A stretch of 64,000 nt of DNA from Marinobacter sp. MDS2 (GTDB lineage Bacteria > Pseudomonadota > Gammaproteobacteria > Pseudomonadales > Oleiphilaceae). The notes beneath the pieces were generated by a model. The model was not told where the DNA came from. It saw nothing but the letters and a program-made list of their open reading frames with translations, and did not search any database. The stretch lies in NCBI RefSeq assembly GCF_030718085.1, contig NZ_JAVAJF010000001.1, positions 1,302,001 through 1,366,000 of the forward strand, read 5' to 3'. Position 1 is the stretch's first letter. Each line of letters begins with the position of its first letter. This document shows positions 39,036-48,425 of the stretch, piece after piece. The translations under genes and the position numbers were made by a program.

Positions 39036-40013
39036 ATGTTAATGGCTATTGGCGCCATTATTCTGGGGCTGATTTTACTGGTTTGGAGTGCGGACAAATT
39101 CGTTGAAGGCGCAGCGGCTACGGCCAAGCATTTAGGCATGCCCGCCTTGCTGATCGGTATGGTGATCATCGGTTTTGGCACCTCCGCTCCAGAGCTTGCA
39201 GTGTCGGCGATGGCCGCTTCCGATGGCAATCCCGGGCTGGCACTCGGTAACGGCTACGGTTCCAACATCACCAACATCGCCCTGATCGTTGGCCTGACCG
39301 CTCTCATTGCGCCCATTGCGGTGCATTCTCAGGTTATCCGCAAGGAACTTCCCCTGCTGGTGGTGCTGACGCTGATCGCAGGTGTCCAATTATTGGACGG
39401 CGAGCTGTCACGACTGGATGGCTGGGTTTTGCTTGCGGTGTTCGCAGCGGTCATGGGCTGGTCAATCTATCAGGGCTACCAAGGCAAAGAAGACCCGCTT
39501 GCAGAAGGCGTTGACTCGGACCTGATTACCCATCCAATGCCGATGAAAAACGCGATTATCTGGCTGGTGATCGGGCTGATTCTGCTCGTCGTGAGTTCCC
39601 GCATGCTGGTCTGGGGCGCGGTCAGCATCGCTCAGGCTCTGGGCATCAGTGATCTGGTGATCGGGCTGACCATTGTCGCCATTGGCACCTCACTCCCGGA
39701 ACTGGCGTCCGCCATCGCCGCGGTAAAAAAGAACGAGCATGACCTCATTCTCGGCAACATTCTGGGCTCGGGCATTTTCAATACCTTGGCCGTCGTGGGT
39801 CTGGCCGCCACCATTCAGCCCTTATCGGTTGATCCCGAAGTGCTGTATCGAGACTGGACTCTCATGCTCGGTTTAACGGTGGCACTGCTGGTGATGGGGT
39901 TCGGCATTACCGGTTGGCGAAAGCTGATTTCAAGGGTCGATGGCGTTCTGCTGGTGACCGTCTACGTGGCTTACACCGGCTACCTGCTTTCCACGGTAGT
40001 TGCGGCCGCCTGA
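39036..40013 (+). CDS. Calcium/sodium antiporter, CaCA family (YrbG-like)
   Basis: A 325-residue inner-membrane cation exchanger with about ten helices in two inverted halves. The two alpha repeats that form the ion path are clear: GFGTSAPELAVSAMAA with the following GNGYGSNITNIALIVG, and AIGTSLPELASAIAA with GNILGSGIFNTLAVVG. Members exchange Ca2+ for Na+ or H+. The ATG at 39036 follows GAGG at seven bases; a second ATG two codons later is possible. The 'GNGYGSN' in the first repeat differs slightly from the common GNxxGSN spacing but keeps Asn. Confidence 0.93.
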   Translation: MLMAIGAIILGLILLVWSADKFVEGAAATAKHLGMPALLIGMVIIGFGTSAPELAVSAMAASDGNPGLALGNGYGSNITNIALIVGLTALIAPIAVHSQVIRKELPLLVVLTLIAGVQLLDGELSRLDGWVLLAVFAAVMGWSIYQGYQGKEDPLAEGVDSDLITHPMPMKNAIIWLVIGLILLVVSSRMLVWGAVSIAQALGISDLVIGLTIVAIGTSLPELASAIAAVKKNEHDLILGNILGSGIFNTLAVVGLAATIQPLSVDPEVLYRDWTLMLGLTVALLVMGFGITGWRKLISRVDGVLLVTVYVAYTGYLLSTVVAAA

Positions 40014-40038
40014 TCAGGCTTCAGGGTGAGCCAGGGAC

Positions 40039-40803
40039 TTACTCTGGCTCACCATCGCCCAGCAACTCCAGCATGCGCGCCCGCACCTGCTCCATCACCT
40101 CGGGTAGTTCATCTTTGCTCTTTCCGGAGGTGTCGATGGTGGCACCTACCCGAACCTCCACCGGTTGGCCCAGGTTGATCTGAAGACTGCGCGCCGGCAG
40201 CACTTTGTGCACTCCCCGAATGGCAACCGGCACAATCACGGCCTCGGTGTCGAATGCCAGATGAAAGCACCCCTTTTTGAAAGGCAACAGCTGGCCATCC
40301 GGAGAACGGGTGCCCTCGGGCGCCGCCCAAAGCACAATGCCGCTCTCCATCATCGCTTTGGCTTTTTGCAGGTCCCGAACTGCCTCGGCACGGTTGGAAC
40401 GATTGATCCAAGGAAACTCTGCCGCCGCCATGGCCTGCCCGAGCAACGGAATCCGAGACAGTTCCTGCTTGGACAACATGCGAATCGAGCCCGGCAGCGA
40501 TACAAAACTGATGGGTATGTCGTAATGGCTGGCGTGGGTACACATGATGATGTAACGGCGGCCATCGTTGAAATCCGGCACTTCGCCCCGAACGGTGAGG
40601 CTGGCCCTAACCAATTTCAGCAAGGTTGCCGACCACTCCCGGCAATACTTATCCACAATCGGCCGGTTCAGTTTGCCGAACAAAGCCCGCAGCAAGATCA
40701 ACAGCGAGTAGATGGCGGTCAACCCCACTGATCCCAATACCACCGCGATGCGGCGCAACAACGTTGCTGACTCGGTTAGGGGACTCAAATTCAGACGATT
40801 CAT
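40039..40803 (-). CDS. 1-acyl-sn-glycerol-3-phosphate acyltransferase family
   Basis: A 254-residue PlsC-family acyltransferase for membrane lipid synthesis. It has an N-terminal membrane helix (IAVVLGSVGLTAIYSLLILLRALFG), catalytic block HASHYD (in place of HxxxxD with Asn before it), the acceptor-binding FPWINRSNRAEA and EGTRSPDGQLLPFKKG motifs, and VPVAIRG. The ATG at 40803 is preferred because GGAAAGG lies eight bases upstream; ATG 40821 is an alternative. It is convergent with the antiporter. Which lysophospholipid it uses is not visible. Confidence 0.87.
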   Translation of the reverse strand: MNRLNLSPLTESATLLRRIAVVLGSVGLTAIYSLLILLRALFGKLNRPIVDKYCREWSATLLKLVRASLTVRGEVPDFNDGRRYIIMCTHASHYDIPISFVSLPGSIRMLSKQELSRIPLLGQAMAAAEFPWINRSNRAEAVRDLQKAKAMMESGIVLWAAPEGTRSPDGQLLPFKKGCFHLAFDTEAVIVPVAIRGVHKVLPARSLQINLGQPVEVRVGATIDTSGKSKDELPEVMEQVRARMLELLGDGEPE

Positions 40804-40958
40804 CAGATACACCTTTCCCATAGGCAAACAGCGGATAACTGCGCCTTATTATATCGGCTCGGCAATTTGCGGGATAACGCACAAAGGTCTTAGCTAATGC
40901 AGGGGAAAGCGCCGGTAGAAGCAATGCCGGCAGCGCCGAAGCACTGCCGAAAAGGCCA

Positions 40959-41384
40959 TTACTCGTTTTCGTGGAACACCATGGAAATGGAATTCAGGCA
41001 GTATCGCTGCCCGGTAGGCGGCGGGCCGTCCGGAAACACATGCCCTTGATGGCTGTCGCAGCGGGCACATCGAATTTCCGTGCGGGTCATGCCCAGACTG
41101 GTGTCTTCGATATAACGAAGGTGGTCGGGATCGAACGGCTGGAAGAAACTCGGCCAGCCGGTGCCTGAATCAAATTTGGCATCGGAGCCGAATAACGGGA
41201 GATCACACAGGCGGCAGTGGTACACGCCGTTTTTTTTGTTATCCAGCAAGGTACCGCAAAACGGGTGTTCGGTGCCGTGATCCAGCAGCACCCGTTTTTC
41301 TTCGGCGGTCAGCCCGGCGGCCTTTTCTTCGACCTCGGCTTTGCTCAGGGGCGTTACGTCATAGCCTGCGGCAGACTTACTCAT
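40959..41384 (-). CDS. msrB: Peptide methionine-(R)-S-oxide reductase MsrB
   Basis: Reduces the R form of methionine sulfoxide in oxidised proteins. The 141-residue protein has two zinc CxxC pairs (CRLC and CARC), the conserved [11 protein letters not shown], the catalytic Cys in RYCLNS and the [11 protein letters not shown] loop. The ATG at 41384 ([10 protein letters not shown]) is the conserved start, 10 bases after the msrA stop, so msrA and msrB form a two-gene unit that repairs both stereoisomers. Confidence 0.96.
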   Translation of the reverse strand: MSKSAAGYDVTPLSKAEVEEKAAGLTAEEKRVLLDHGTEHPFCGTLLDNKKNGVYHCRLCDLPLFGSDAKFDSGTGWPSFFQPFDPDHLRYIEDTSLGMTRTEIRCARCDSHQGHVFPDGPPPTGQRYCLNSISMVFHENE

Positions 41385-41394
41385 AGGGTTCTCC

Positions 41395-42045
41395 TCACGC
41401 GAGATCAGGGTCATCCTGACTGAATTCCGGTTTAAGTCGGTCTGGCCAGGCAGTGGCCAGTTTTTCCATTTTCGGCGCAGCAACGGCCATAATGTAGGGC
41501 TGCCACGGGTTGCGGGCGGCAAAGTTCTGGTGGTGAGCCTCTGCCGGATAGAACGCCTCAAGGGGTTCAACGGTGGTTACCACCGGCCCGGAATAGACCC
41601 CTGCCTCATTCAATTGCTGAATGTACGCTTCGGTAAGCGCCTTCTGCTCTTCGGTTTCATAGAACACCGCCGACCGATATTGGGTACCCACGTCGTTACC
41701 TTGCCGGTTCAGCTGCATAGGATCGTGGGCCACCGAAAAGAACACCCGCAACAATTCACCAAATCCGACCTTCGCCGGGTCGTAATGCACGTCGATCACT
41801 TCCGCATGACCGGTTGATCCGGTGCACACGGCTTCGTAATTGGCCGTCTCCGCCGAACCACCTGCGTAACCGGATTCCACCCGGGTCACGCCGTCGATGG
41901 CAAGGAACACCGCCTCGACACACCAGAAGCAGCCCCCGGCCAAAACAACATGAGCGCTGCCTTCGCTTTCCTGTAGTTCACGCTCCGGCGTCGGAAACCG
42001 GCTACGGGGCACATTCAGCCCCGGGATGTTGCATGCTTCGCTCAT
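41395..42045 (-). CDS. msrA: Peptide methionine-(S)-S-oxide reductase MsrA
   Basis: Reduces methionine-S-sulfoxide. The 216-residue protein contains the catalytic [11 protein letters not shown] motif (near residue 38), [29 protein letters not shown] and [14 protein letters not shown], all diagnostic of MsrA. Two adjacent ATG codons (42048 and 42045) are possible starts; 42045 has the better distance from AAGGA. It lies upstream of msrB on the same strand, with chrA 15 bases further upstream. Confidence 0.96.
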   Translation of the reverse strand: MSEACNIPGLNVPRSRFPTPERELQESEGSAHVVLAGGCFWCVEAVFLAIDGVTRVESGYAGGSAETANYEAVCTGSTGHAEVIDVHYDPAKVGFGELLRVFFSVAHDPMQLNRQGNDVGTQYRSAVFYETEEQKALTEAYIQQLNEAGVYSGPVVTTVEPLEAFYPAEAHHQNFAARNPWQPYIMAVAAPKMEKLATAWPDRLKPEFSQDDPDLA

Positions 42046-42060
42046 CATCTTATCCTTCCA

Positions 42061-43239
42061 TCAAAAAAAGACTACACCCAGTATGGCACTTACCGGGGCG
42101 AGGCCCCAAACGGGCCAGCGCAGGATGGCTAATGCCAACCAAAGCAACAGAGCAATGGCTAAATCCATCGAGCCTTGCACCGCGGAGGTCCACACCGGGT
42201 CGTACAGCGCAGCCAAAAGCAGGCCAACCACGCCGGCGTTAACGCCTGAAAGCGCGGCTCGCGCTTTTGGATGCTCTCGTACCCAGCGCCACAATGGCAG
42301 ACCGGCAAACACCAAAAGGGTTCCGGGCAAAAACACGGCGACTACGGCAATCACCGCACCGGGCATACCCGCTTCGACCCCTCCCAGAAACGCCGAGAAG
42401 GTGAACAAGGGGCCCGGCACCGCCTGAGCCGCCCCGTAACCTGCCAGGAAGGTATCTGCGGTCATCTGTCCGGTTTCCACAAACCCTTCCTGCAGCCAAG
42501 GCAGGACCACATGACCACCACCAAACACCAGCGCTCCGGCCTTGTACAGTTCAGCCCCAACCCAGGCTAGGGAGCCCGGGGCCAGCGGCAGAAACGAAAG
42601 CACCAACAGGCAGGCAAACAACGCGGCAAACAGCCAGGGCTTTCGTACCTGCAACCCGACCGTCATCGGCTCGACCGCCTTGCCTGAGCTCAGGCTCAAA
42701 CTCACTCCGGCCAACCCCGCCAAGGCTAACAGCAAGAGTTGCACCCAGGCCGTACCAATCCACAACAAGGCACTCGCCACCAGCAGTGCGATCACCCGTC
42801 GTGGCTGATCGGGACAGAGTGCTCGCCCCATCTGCCAGACAGCCTGCGCGACCACGGCAACAACAAAGAGTTTCAACCCGTGCACCCAGCCACCGGAACC
42901 GGCTTCTGGCCAGAACGTAAGCCCGAATGCAAACAACGTCATCAGCAATGCTGACGGCAGCGTGAATCCCAACCAGGCCGCCAAGGCACCTTGGTATCGC
43001 CCGCGCAGTAAACCGATGGACAATCCTACCTGGCTGGACGCTGGCCCGGGCAACAGTTGGCACAATGCCACGACTTCACCAAAGGCCTCTGCAGACAGCC
43101 ATTTTCGCCGGGTCACAAACTCGTCGTGAAAGAAACCCAGATGCGCAGCCGGACCGCCGAACGAGGTCAGCCCCAAGCGCAGAAAAATCCTGAAAATCTG
43201 CCAACCCGACGCCGAATCAGACGAGACCGTTTCTGCCAT
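42061..43239 (-). CDS. chrA: Chromate transporter ChrA (two-domain)
   Basis: A 392-residue inner-membrane protein of the CHR family, with two homologous halves of about six helices each. The first half starts with GLTSFGGPAAHLGFFHDEFV and has LLPGPASSQVGLSIG; the second repeats the pattern with GALVFGGGHVVLPWL and GAAQAVPGPLFTFSAFLG. Long-chain members export chromate, but many genomic copies have untested substrates. It may be co-transcribed with msrA and msrB, a sensible pairing for oxidative stress. Confidence 0.93.
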   Translation of the reverse strand: MAETVSSDSASGWQIFRIFLRLGLTSFGGPAAHLGFFHDEFVTRRKWLSAEAFGEVVALCQLLPGPASSQVGLSIGLLRGRYQGALAAWLGFTLPSALLMTLFAFGLTFWPEAGSGGWVHGLKLFVVAVVAQAVWQMGRALCPDQPRRVIALLVASALLWIGTAWVQLLLLALAGLAGVSLSLSSGKAVEPMTVGLQVRKPWLFAALFACLLVLSFLPLAPGSLAWVGAELYKAGALVFGGGHVVLPWLQEGFVETGQMTADTFLAGYGAAQAVPGPLFTFSAFLGGVEAGMPGAVIAVVAVFLPGTLLVFAGLPLWRWVREHPKARAALSGVNAGVVGLLLAALYDPVWTSAVQGSMDLAIALLLWLALAILRWPVWGLAPVSAILGVVFF

Positions 43240-43377
43240 TCTCCATCTCCCGATTGTTCCCTATATAAGTCGTCAGTAAACATGAACATTGTATCGCGAC
43301 AGTTGCAGATGCCCAGCGACCAACCATAATGACAACAGGGGTCAGCATAAGGTCCCACTCGGCATCAGGGAATCAGC

Positions 43378-44352
43378 ATGACAGCGAAGGTTCGCGAACC
43401 CAAGAATCAGGAAGAGCTCCTACTCTACCGACTAAGTTTGCGGTTGGGGCCGGTGCACGCCCGCCAGCGCTTGGGCATCGAACAAGAGTATGAAGCTCTT
43501 CTGCTGGGTCGGGATAAACGCTCGTTCCACCTGGAAAATCTCACTAACGCACCGGGATTAATCCGTTTTTGCCTCAAGGCTATCGGTTTGTTCGGTCGGG
43601 CACAGGCCAACAGTCGCAAACTGAGAACCGCCACCAACACGTTTACTGTTCACAACCTGCCAGCAGGGTTCGAGGGCTTTCGTATCCTGCACCTGACCGA
43701 CCTGCACGTGGATATGGACGAACAAAACCTGCAAGCCGTCATCCGGCAAATCCAATCAGTGGATTACGATATCTGCGTACTGACCGGTGACTATCGCCAG
43801 CTCACCTGGGGGCCCATAGAAGCTTCTCTGGACGGCATGGCCAGCCTTCGCGAAGCCATCCAAGGCGATGCCTACGCGGTACTGGGAAACCACGACAGTG
43901 TGCGCATGGTGCCTGCTCTGGAAGACATCGGCTATCGATTGCTGTTGAACGAAATGACGCCGCTGGAACGCTCAGGAGATACCCTGTATCTGGCGGGAAT
44001 TGACGACGCCCATTATTACAAGGCCCACAACTTACACAAAGCCGGCGATGACATTCCCGCCGGTGGCGTGAGCCTGTTACTCAGCCACACCCCCGAAGTC
44101 TGGCGGGAGGCCGCCCATGCCGGCTACGACCTGTTCCTGTGCGGACACACCCACGGCGGCCAACTCTGTTTGCCCGGCGGTATTCCGGTCACACTGGATT
44201 CCGACTGCCCCCGACATCTGGGCCGGGGCTTCTGGCGCGTTAATGGCATGCAGGGATACACCTCACCGGGCTCCGGCACATCGGTCCTGAATGTTCGACT
44301 GAATTGCCCGCCGGAGATCACACTGCATACCCTGACACGAGGGCCGGGCTAG
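43378..44352 (+). CDS. Calcineurin-like metallophosphoesterase (YkuE/YaeI type)
   Basis: A 324-residue protein with the full dinuclear metal set: LHLTDLHVDMDEQN (first Asp and His), TGDYR, LGNHDS, LLSHTPE and GHTHGGQLCLPGG. This arrangement matches the YkuE/YaeI group of phosphodiesterases. The first about 90 residues are basic and lack a clear signal; a short hydrophobic stretch (IRFCLKAIGLFG) might associate with membrane. Relatives act on lipid or UDP-sugar pyrophosphates. It is not a CapA protein. It is convergent and almost touching the CarS-like gene. Confidence 0.88.
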   Translation: MTAKVREPKNQEELLLYRLSLRLGPVHARQRLGIEQEYEALLLGRDKRSFHLENLTNAPGLIRFCLKAIGLFGRAQANSRKLRTATNTFTVHNLPAGFEGFRILHLTDLHVDMDEQNLQAVIRQIQSVDYDICVLTGDYRQLTWGPIEASLDGMASLREAIQGDAYAVLGNHDSVRMVPALEDIGYRLLLNEMTPLERSGDTLYLAGIDDAHYYKAHNLHKAGDDIPAGGVSLLLSHTPEVWREAAHAGYDLFLCGHTHGGQLCLPGGIPVTLDSDCPRHLGRGFWRVNGMQGYTSPGSGTSVLNVRLNCPPEITLHTLTRGPG

Positions 44353-44355
44353 ATC

Positions 44356-44856
44356 TTAGTGTGGCTGCTTGCGGATACCCAAGCGGTAGAGCAGAGGTGA
44401 GAACAGCATATTGGACAAGGCGAAAAGTACCGCGATCGCTGCGATTTCCCAAAACGGCAGCGGAAACCAGAACCAGGCCATGAGCATTGGTAACGCGGCC
44501 TCCGGGAGCTGGTCTAGCCAGACAGCCCGGGCACTGGAATCCATACCCATCCGCCGTTTCACGAAGCTGCTGAGCAGATCCCCGAACAAAGACAATGCAC
44601 CAAACAGCGCACCAAACAGCCAGCCCAGATCCAACCAGAGTGCAAACAACGCGCACGCTGCCGTGCCAGAGACAAGGCCTCGCCAGGTTTTGCTCGGCCC
44701 GAGCAGTGGCCGGCCATCTGACCACGTCAGGCCGGCATCCACCGGCCAGTCCGTTCTATTTGGCAGCAGCCGGGCCAAAACCACCGGAACACCGTTGGCC
44801 AAAACCAACAACACGAAGAGCTCCAGCGATAACAACAAGAACTCACCTCCGGCCAT
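44356..44856 (-). CDS. CDP-archaeol synthase-like (CarS, DUF46) protein
   Basis: A 166-residue protein with about four or five membrane helices and the CarS/DUF46 signature DGRPLLGPSKTWRG (near residue 47), followed by LSLFGDLLSSFVKRRMG and LDQLPEA. In archaea the family makes CDP-archaeol; bacterial members probably handle CDP-activated lipids of unknown kind. It starts six bases after the fumC stop and so is probably co-transcribed. Confidence 0.85.
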   Translation of the reverse strand: MAGGEFLLLSLELFVLLVLANGVPVVLARLLPNRTDWPVDAGLTWSDGRPLLGPSKTWRGLVSGTAACALFALWLDLGWLFGALFGALSLFGDLLSSFVKRRMGMDSSARAVWLDQLPEAALPMLMAWFWFPLPFWEIAAIAVLFALSNMLFSPLLYRLGIRKQPH

Positions 44857-44862
44857 GTCTGC

Positions 44863-46239
44863 TTAGGCTAGACCTCCACGGGTCAGTTTCAGTGGGTCCA
44901 TCAATTCTTCAAGCCGGGCACGGCTCAACCCACTCCGCTCTTCTGCCACGTCGATCACCGGGCGGCCGCTACTGTAGGCCTCCTTGGCAATTTCGGAGGC
45001 CAAGGCATAGCCAATCTCGGGATTGAGCGCGGTCACCAATACCGGATTTCGGCTCACTCCGTCGTCCAGATGCTCAGCATTTACGGTAAAACCACGGATC
45101 GATTTGTCCGCCAGAATTTCCGCGGCCCCGGTCATCAGCTGGATCATGTCCAACAAGTTCCCTGCCACCAGCGGCAACATCACATTGAGCTGGAAATTCC
45201 CGGACTGGCCGGCAATGGCCACCGCGGCGTCCAGGCCCATCACCTGAGCCGAAGCCATGGCAACGGATTCCGGAATAACCGGATTCACCTTGCCGGGCAT
45301 GATGCTGCTGCCCGGTTGCAACGCCGGCAGACTGATTTCCGCGAGGCCATGAATGGGGCCACTGTTCATCCACCGCAGATCATTTGCGATCTTCGTGAGC
45401 ACCACCGCCACACCCCGAAGCTGAGCCGACAGCGCCACCGGTGCATCGATGGCACTCTGGCCCACAAACTTATGCTCAAGCGACTTGAACGAAAAACCGG
45501 TGTTCGTTTTCAGAAATTTGACGAACTGCTTGGCAAACTCCGAAGCGGCATTTACGCCGGTTCCCACCGCTGTTCCGCCTTGGGGCAAATACGCCAATTC
45601 ATCCAGCACTAATTCCAAGCGCTTTTCAGCGGCGGCTAGCTGTTCACGCCAGGCTCTCAATTCCTGCCCAAGCGTCACCGGCATGGCATCCATCAGATGG
45701 GTTCTGCCGGTTTTCACTTGCTTGCTGAATTCCGCCTCGCGCTGGTAAATCACCCCCTGAAGGTGTGACAGCGCAGGCAGCAACTGGCCTTTGACCGCCA
45801 GCAGCGAGCTCACATGAATAGCGGTTGGTATCACATCGTTGGAGCTCTGGCTCATATTGACGTGATCGTTCGGATGAATCTCATGCCCCTGCTTGGCGGC
45901 AATCGAAGCGATGACCTCGTTCAAATTCATGTTGGTACTGGTGCCGGAACCTGTCTGGTACCGGTCAATCGGAAACTGATCGGCGTACTCGCCCAGAATC
46001 AGTTTCTCGCAGGCATCGGCAATGGCATCCCGGCGCGGGCCGTCCAGCAGTCCCAATGACGCATTGGCCTGGGCGGCCGCACGCTTTACCTGAGCCATGG
46101 CCTTGATAAAGCTGGCCGGCATGGGCTGGCCGCTCACGGGAAAGTTATCAATGGCCCGCTGGGTCTGTGCTCCCCAAAGCGCCTTCGCGGGAACCATCAC
46201 TTCTCCCAGACTGTCCTTTTCCACTCGGTAATCGCTCAT
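44863..46239 (-). CDS. fumC: Class II fumarate hydratase
   Basis: A 458-residue TCA cycle enzyme converting fumarate and malate. The superfamily signature GSSIMPGKVNPVIPE is intact, with the catalytic Ser. Other segments are GSGTSTNMNLNEVIA, GRTHLMDAMPVTLGQE and TALNPEIGYALASEIAKEA. Compared with aspartase these favour fumarase (TALNPxIGY). The length is normal. It does not need an iron-sulfur cluster, so it stays active under oxidative stress. Its stop lies close to the CarS-like gene downstream. Confidence 0.95.
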   Translation of the reverse strand: MSDYRVEKDSLGEVMVPAKALWGAQTQRAIDNFPVSGQPMPASFIKAMAQVKRAAAQANASLGLLDGPRRDAIADACEKLILGEYADQFPIDRYQTGSGTSTNMNLNEVIASIAAKQGHEIHPNDHVNMSQSSNDVIPTAIHVSSLLAVKGQLLPALSHLQGVIYQREAEFSKQVKTGRTHLMDAMPVTLGQELRAWREQLAAAEKRLELVLDELAYLPQGGTAVGTGVNAASEFAKQFVKFLKTNTGFSFKSLEHKFVGQSAIDAPVALSAQLRGVAVVLTKIANDLRWMNSGPIHGLAEISLPALQPGSSIMPGKVNPVIPESVAMASAQVMGLDAAVAIAGQSGNFQLNVMLPLVAGNLLDMIQLMTGAAEILADKSIRGFTVNAEHLDDGVSRNPVLVTALNPEIGYALASEIAKEAYSSGRPVIDVAEERSGLSRARLEELMDPLKLTRGGLA

Positions 46240-46292
46240 TACACCCTCCCTCTTATTGCCAGCTCCAACCGGAACGGCACATCAGCCAACAC

Positions 46293-46580
46293 CTAGCCGC
46301 CACGGGCCGGTGACTTTAAGCGGACATGGTCGCAAATACCGGTGACTTGCTCAAAGTTGAGGATCAAGGTGTGCACCGTCAAGGTGTAAGTATCGTGCAG
46401 ATGAAATTTGAATCGCCGCTGTTTCTCCCCTTGCAGAAACGCATCGTATTCACGCACCAGCTCCCGCACGTCACCACCTTCATTCTGGCTCCAGGTGGCG
46501 TTGTATGGGCCTAGCACGGCGCCACCTGCGAGGCAGACGGTGACTTCGTGGTTGGTTAGACTGCCGTTCTCCGTTGTCAT
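46293..46580 (-). CDS. Small hypothetical protein
   Basis: A 95-residue protein with no recognised family. It contains NEGGDVRELVREYDAFLQGEKQRRFKFHLHDTYTLTVHTLILNFEQVTGICDHVRL, a mixed helix-strand composition, two Cys and no signal or membrane segment. It stands alone upstream of fumC on the same strand (53 bases), possibly in the same transcript. It was kept because its composition resembles real genes here and the opposite strand offers nothing better. Confidence 0.55.
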   Translation of the reverse strand: MTTENGSLTNHEVTVCLAGGAVLGPYNATWSQNEGGDVRELVREYDAFLQGEKQRRFKFHLHDTYTLTVHTLILNFEQVTGICDHVRLKSPARGG

Positions 46581-46670
46581 AAGCCGCTCCTACAAAAGAT
46601 GCCTTCTATCAGTGTAGTCGCTATACCGCCCCGGAACGGTTGCCCTCGGCCAGAAAAAAGAACAGCCCCT

Positions 46671-48425
46671 TCAAGTGGATGACGATGTGACGAAACTGGT
46701 TAACAACGCCCTCAACCGATTAGGTTTGACTGGTTTATTCAGCACAGGCAGATACTGTGCTCGCAATAAAGCACGGACCTCATCGCTTCGGTCTGCCGTT
46801 ATGATTGCGCCGGGGACATCTTCCCCCAGGTACTTTCGCACTTGATGAATGGCGTCAAATCCCGTCTGTTCATCGTCCAGATGGTAGTCTGCGAGAATGG
46901 CTTTCGGGCGTTGTCCGGTTCGCGCAAGTTCCACCAGAGCTTCTTCGCGACTGAGAACAGGCATGACCTCACACCCCCAGCGTTCCAACAGCATCTGCAT
47001 ACTTTCGAGCACCGAAGGTTCGTTATCAATGACCAGTACCAAAGCGCCGTCAAAGCCTTCTCGCAACCCGGAGGCAGCCGCGCGCGGCGGAACTTTTTCA
47101 AACCGGGCGGCTGGGGTTCTCGGCAGCGTCAGCGTGAACCGGGATCCCCGGCCCAACTTTGACGCCACGTCAATTCGACACCCCAATACACCTACCATCC
47201 GCTCCACGATGGCCAGGCCCAACCCCGCGCCTTGGCGCCCGCCAGCACCTTTCGGCAGCACCTGATGGAACTCGGCAAAAATATCCCGGAGTTTCTCGGG
47301 CGCGATTCCCACACCTGTGTCCCAGACTTCCAGCCGCACACTCTCACCCAGCACTCTCACCGCCAGCAAAACGCCGCCTTGTTGCGTATAGCGAAACGCG
47401 TTGCTCAAAAGGTTCCGAACAACACGGGCCAGCATGCGCTGATCGGTGCGAACGACAGCAGAGGTACTTCGGATACGAAATGCCAGATTCGCGTTGGCGG
47501 CCACGGCGGCAAACTCTTCCCCCAGATCCCGCACCAGCTCGTTTATATCGAGATGAATGAGGTCCGGTTTCATTGCGTGTTGGTCCAATTTAGAAATATC
47601 GAGGAGATCCGCCAGCAGCTCTTCAGCGCCTTCCAGCGCTCGATGGGCTTGCCGGACCATACGGTCTTCTTTCTCCGGCAAGGAGCTTTCCTGAAGCGCT
47701 GACACCATCAAACGCGCGGCATTCAAAGGCTGCAGCAGGTCGTGGCTGGCCGCCGCCAGATATTTATCTTTGCTACGATTTGCCTCTTCCGCAGCGTCCT
47801 TGGCTAGCACCAGTTCCCGCTCAATTTTTTCGCGCTCTTCAATCTGATACCGCAAATCAACGTTGGCGTTGTGAAGGGCGTCGGTGCGTTCCAGAACCCG
47901 GTGTTCCAGCTCTGCATTTAACTGTTCCAGCTTGTGACGCGCGTGAACTCGCTCAGAAATATCGGCGACGAAGGTTTCGACAACTTCGGGGCCCAGATCC
48001 GGCCTCCTCAGCATGGTGATGGCGACATCCACCGGAGATTGGTCCGCGCGCCGAAACCGGGTTTCCCGTGCATTCAGGCTTCCACGATCCAGCAACTCTT
48101 GGCGAAGCGCGTCGAAATCTGCTGCGCTAAAAAAAAGCTGCTCTCGCAATCGCACAATGCTGTCTTGTAATTGCTCTGCGCTGTCATAACCGCAAATGCG
48201 GGCCATCGCCGGGTTACAGGCCACAAAACCGCCTCGAAGATTAGCTTGGAATATCCCATGAAGCGCATTCTCGAACAGCCATTTATACCGATTGCGCTCC
48301 TGTTCGAGTTCGTCAATTCGTTGCTGAAGTGCCGGGTAATAATTTTTCCGTACGGATTGTCGGCCCAGCCCTAACAGATCGCCTATGCCGTATTCGCTTG
48401 GAACGGAATCAGAGGGCTTCTTCAT
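46671..48425 (-). CDS. PAS hybrid sensor kinase (NahK/ErcS'-like)
   Basis: A 584-residue soluble hybrid kinase. The layout is: N-terminal helix, PAS domain (about 45-160; NALHGIFQANLRGGF), coiled coil (about 165-215), HisKA with phosphoacceptor His in AAASHDLLQPLNAARL, HATPase with N box LLSNAFRYT and G boxes DTGVGIAP and GAGLGLAI, then a C-terminal receiver with Asp in AILADYHLDDE and Lys in LNKPVKP. This arrangement matches NahK/ErcS' of Pseudomonas, which helps control quinoprotein ethanol oxidation. It overlaps ercA by 17 bases, supporting a shared role. Confidence 0.87.
   Translation of the reverse strand: MKKPSDSVPSEYGIGDLLGLGRQSVRKNYYPALQQRIDELEQERNRYKWLFENALHGIFQANLRGGFVACNPAMARICGYDSAEQLQDSIVRLREQLFFSAADFDALRQELLDRGSLNARETRFRRADQSPVDVAITMLRRPDLGPEVVETFVADISERVHARHKLEQLNAELEHRVLERTDALHNANVDLRYQIEEREKIERELVLAKDAAEEANRSKDKYLAAASHDLLQPLNAARLMVSALQESSLPEKEDRMVRQAHRALEGAEELLADLLDISKLDQHAMKPDLIHLDINELVRDLGEEFAAVAANANLAFRIRSTSAVVRTDQRMLARVVRNLLSNAFRYTQQGGVLLAVRVLGESVRLEVWDTGVGIAPEKLRDIFAEFHQVLPKGAGGRQGAGLGLAIVERMVGVLGCRIDVASKLGRGSRFTLTLPRTPAARFEKVPPRAAASGLREGFDGALVLVIDNEPSVLESMQMLLERWGCEVMPVLSREEALVELARTGQRPKAILADYHLDDEQTGFDAIHQVRKYLGEDVPGAIITADRSDEVRALLRAQYLPVLNKPVKPNRLRALLTSFVTSSST

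Noticed and set aside
43378..44352. Metallophosphoesterase considered as the missing CapA/PgsA of the polymer system
   Set aside because: It has YkuE/YaeI-type motifs, no CapA signature and lies 13 kb away, in a different gene context.
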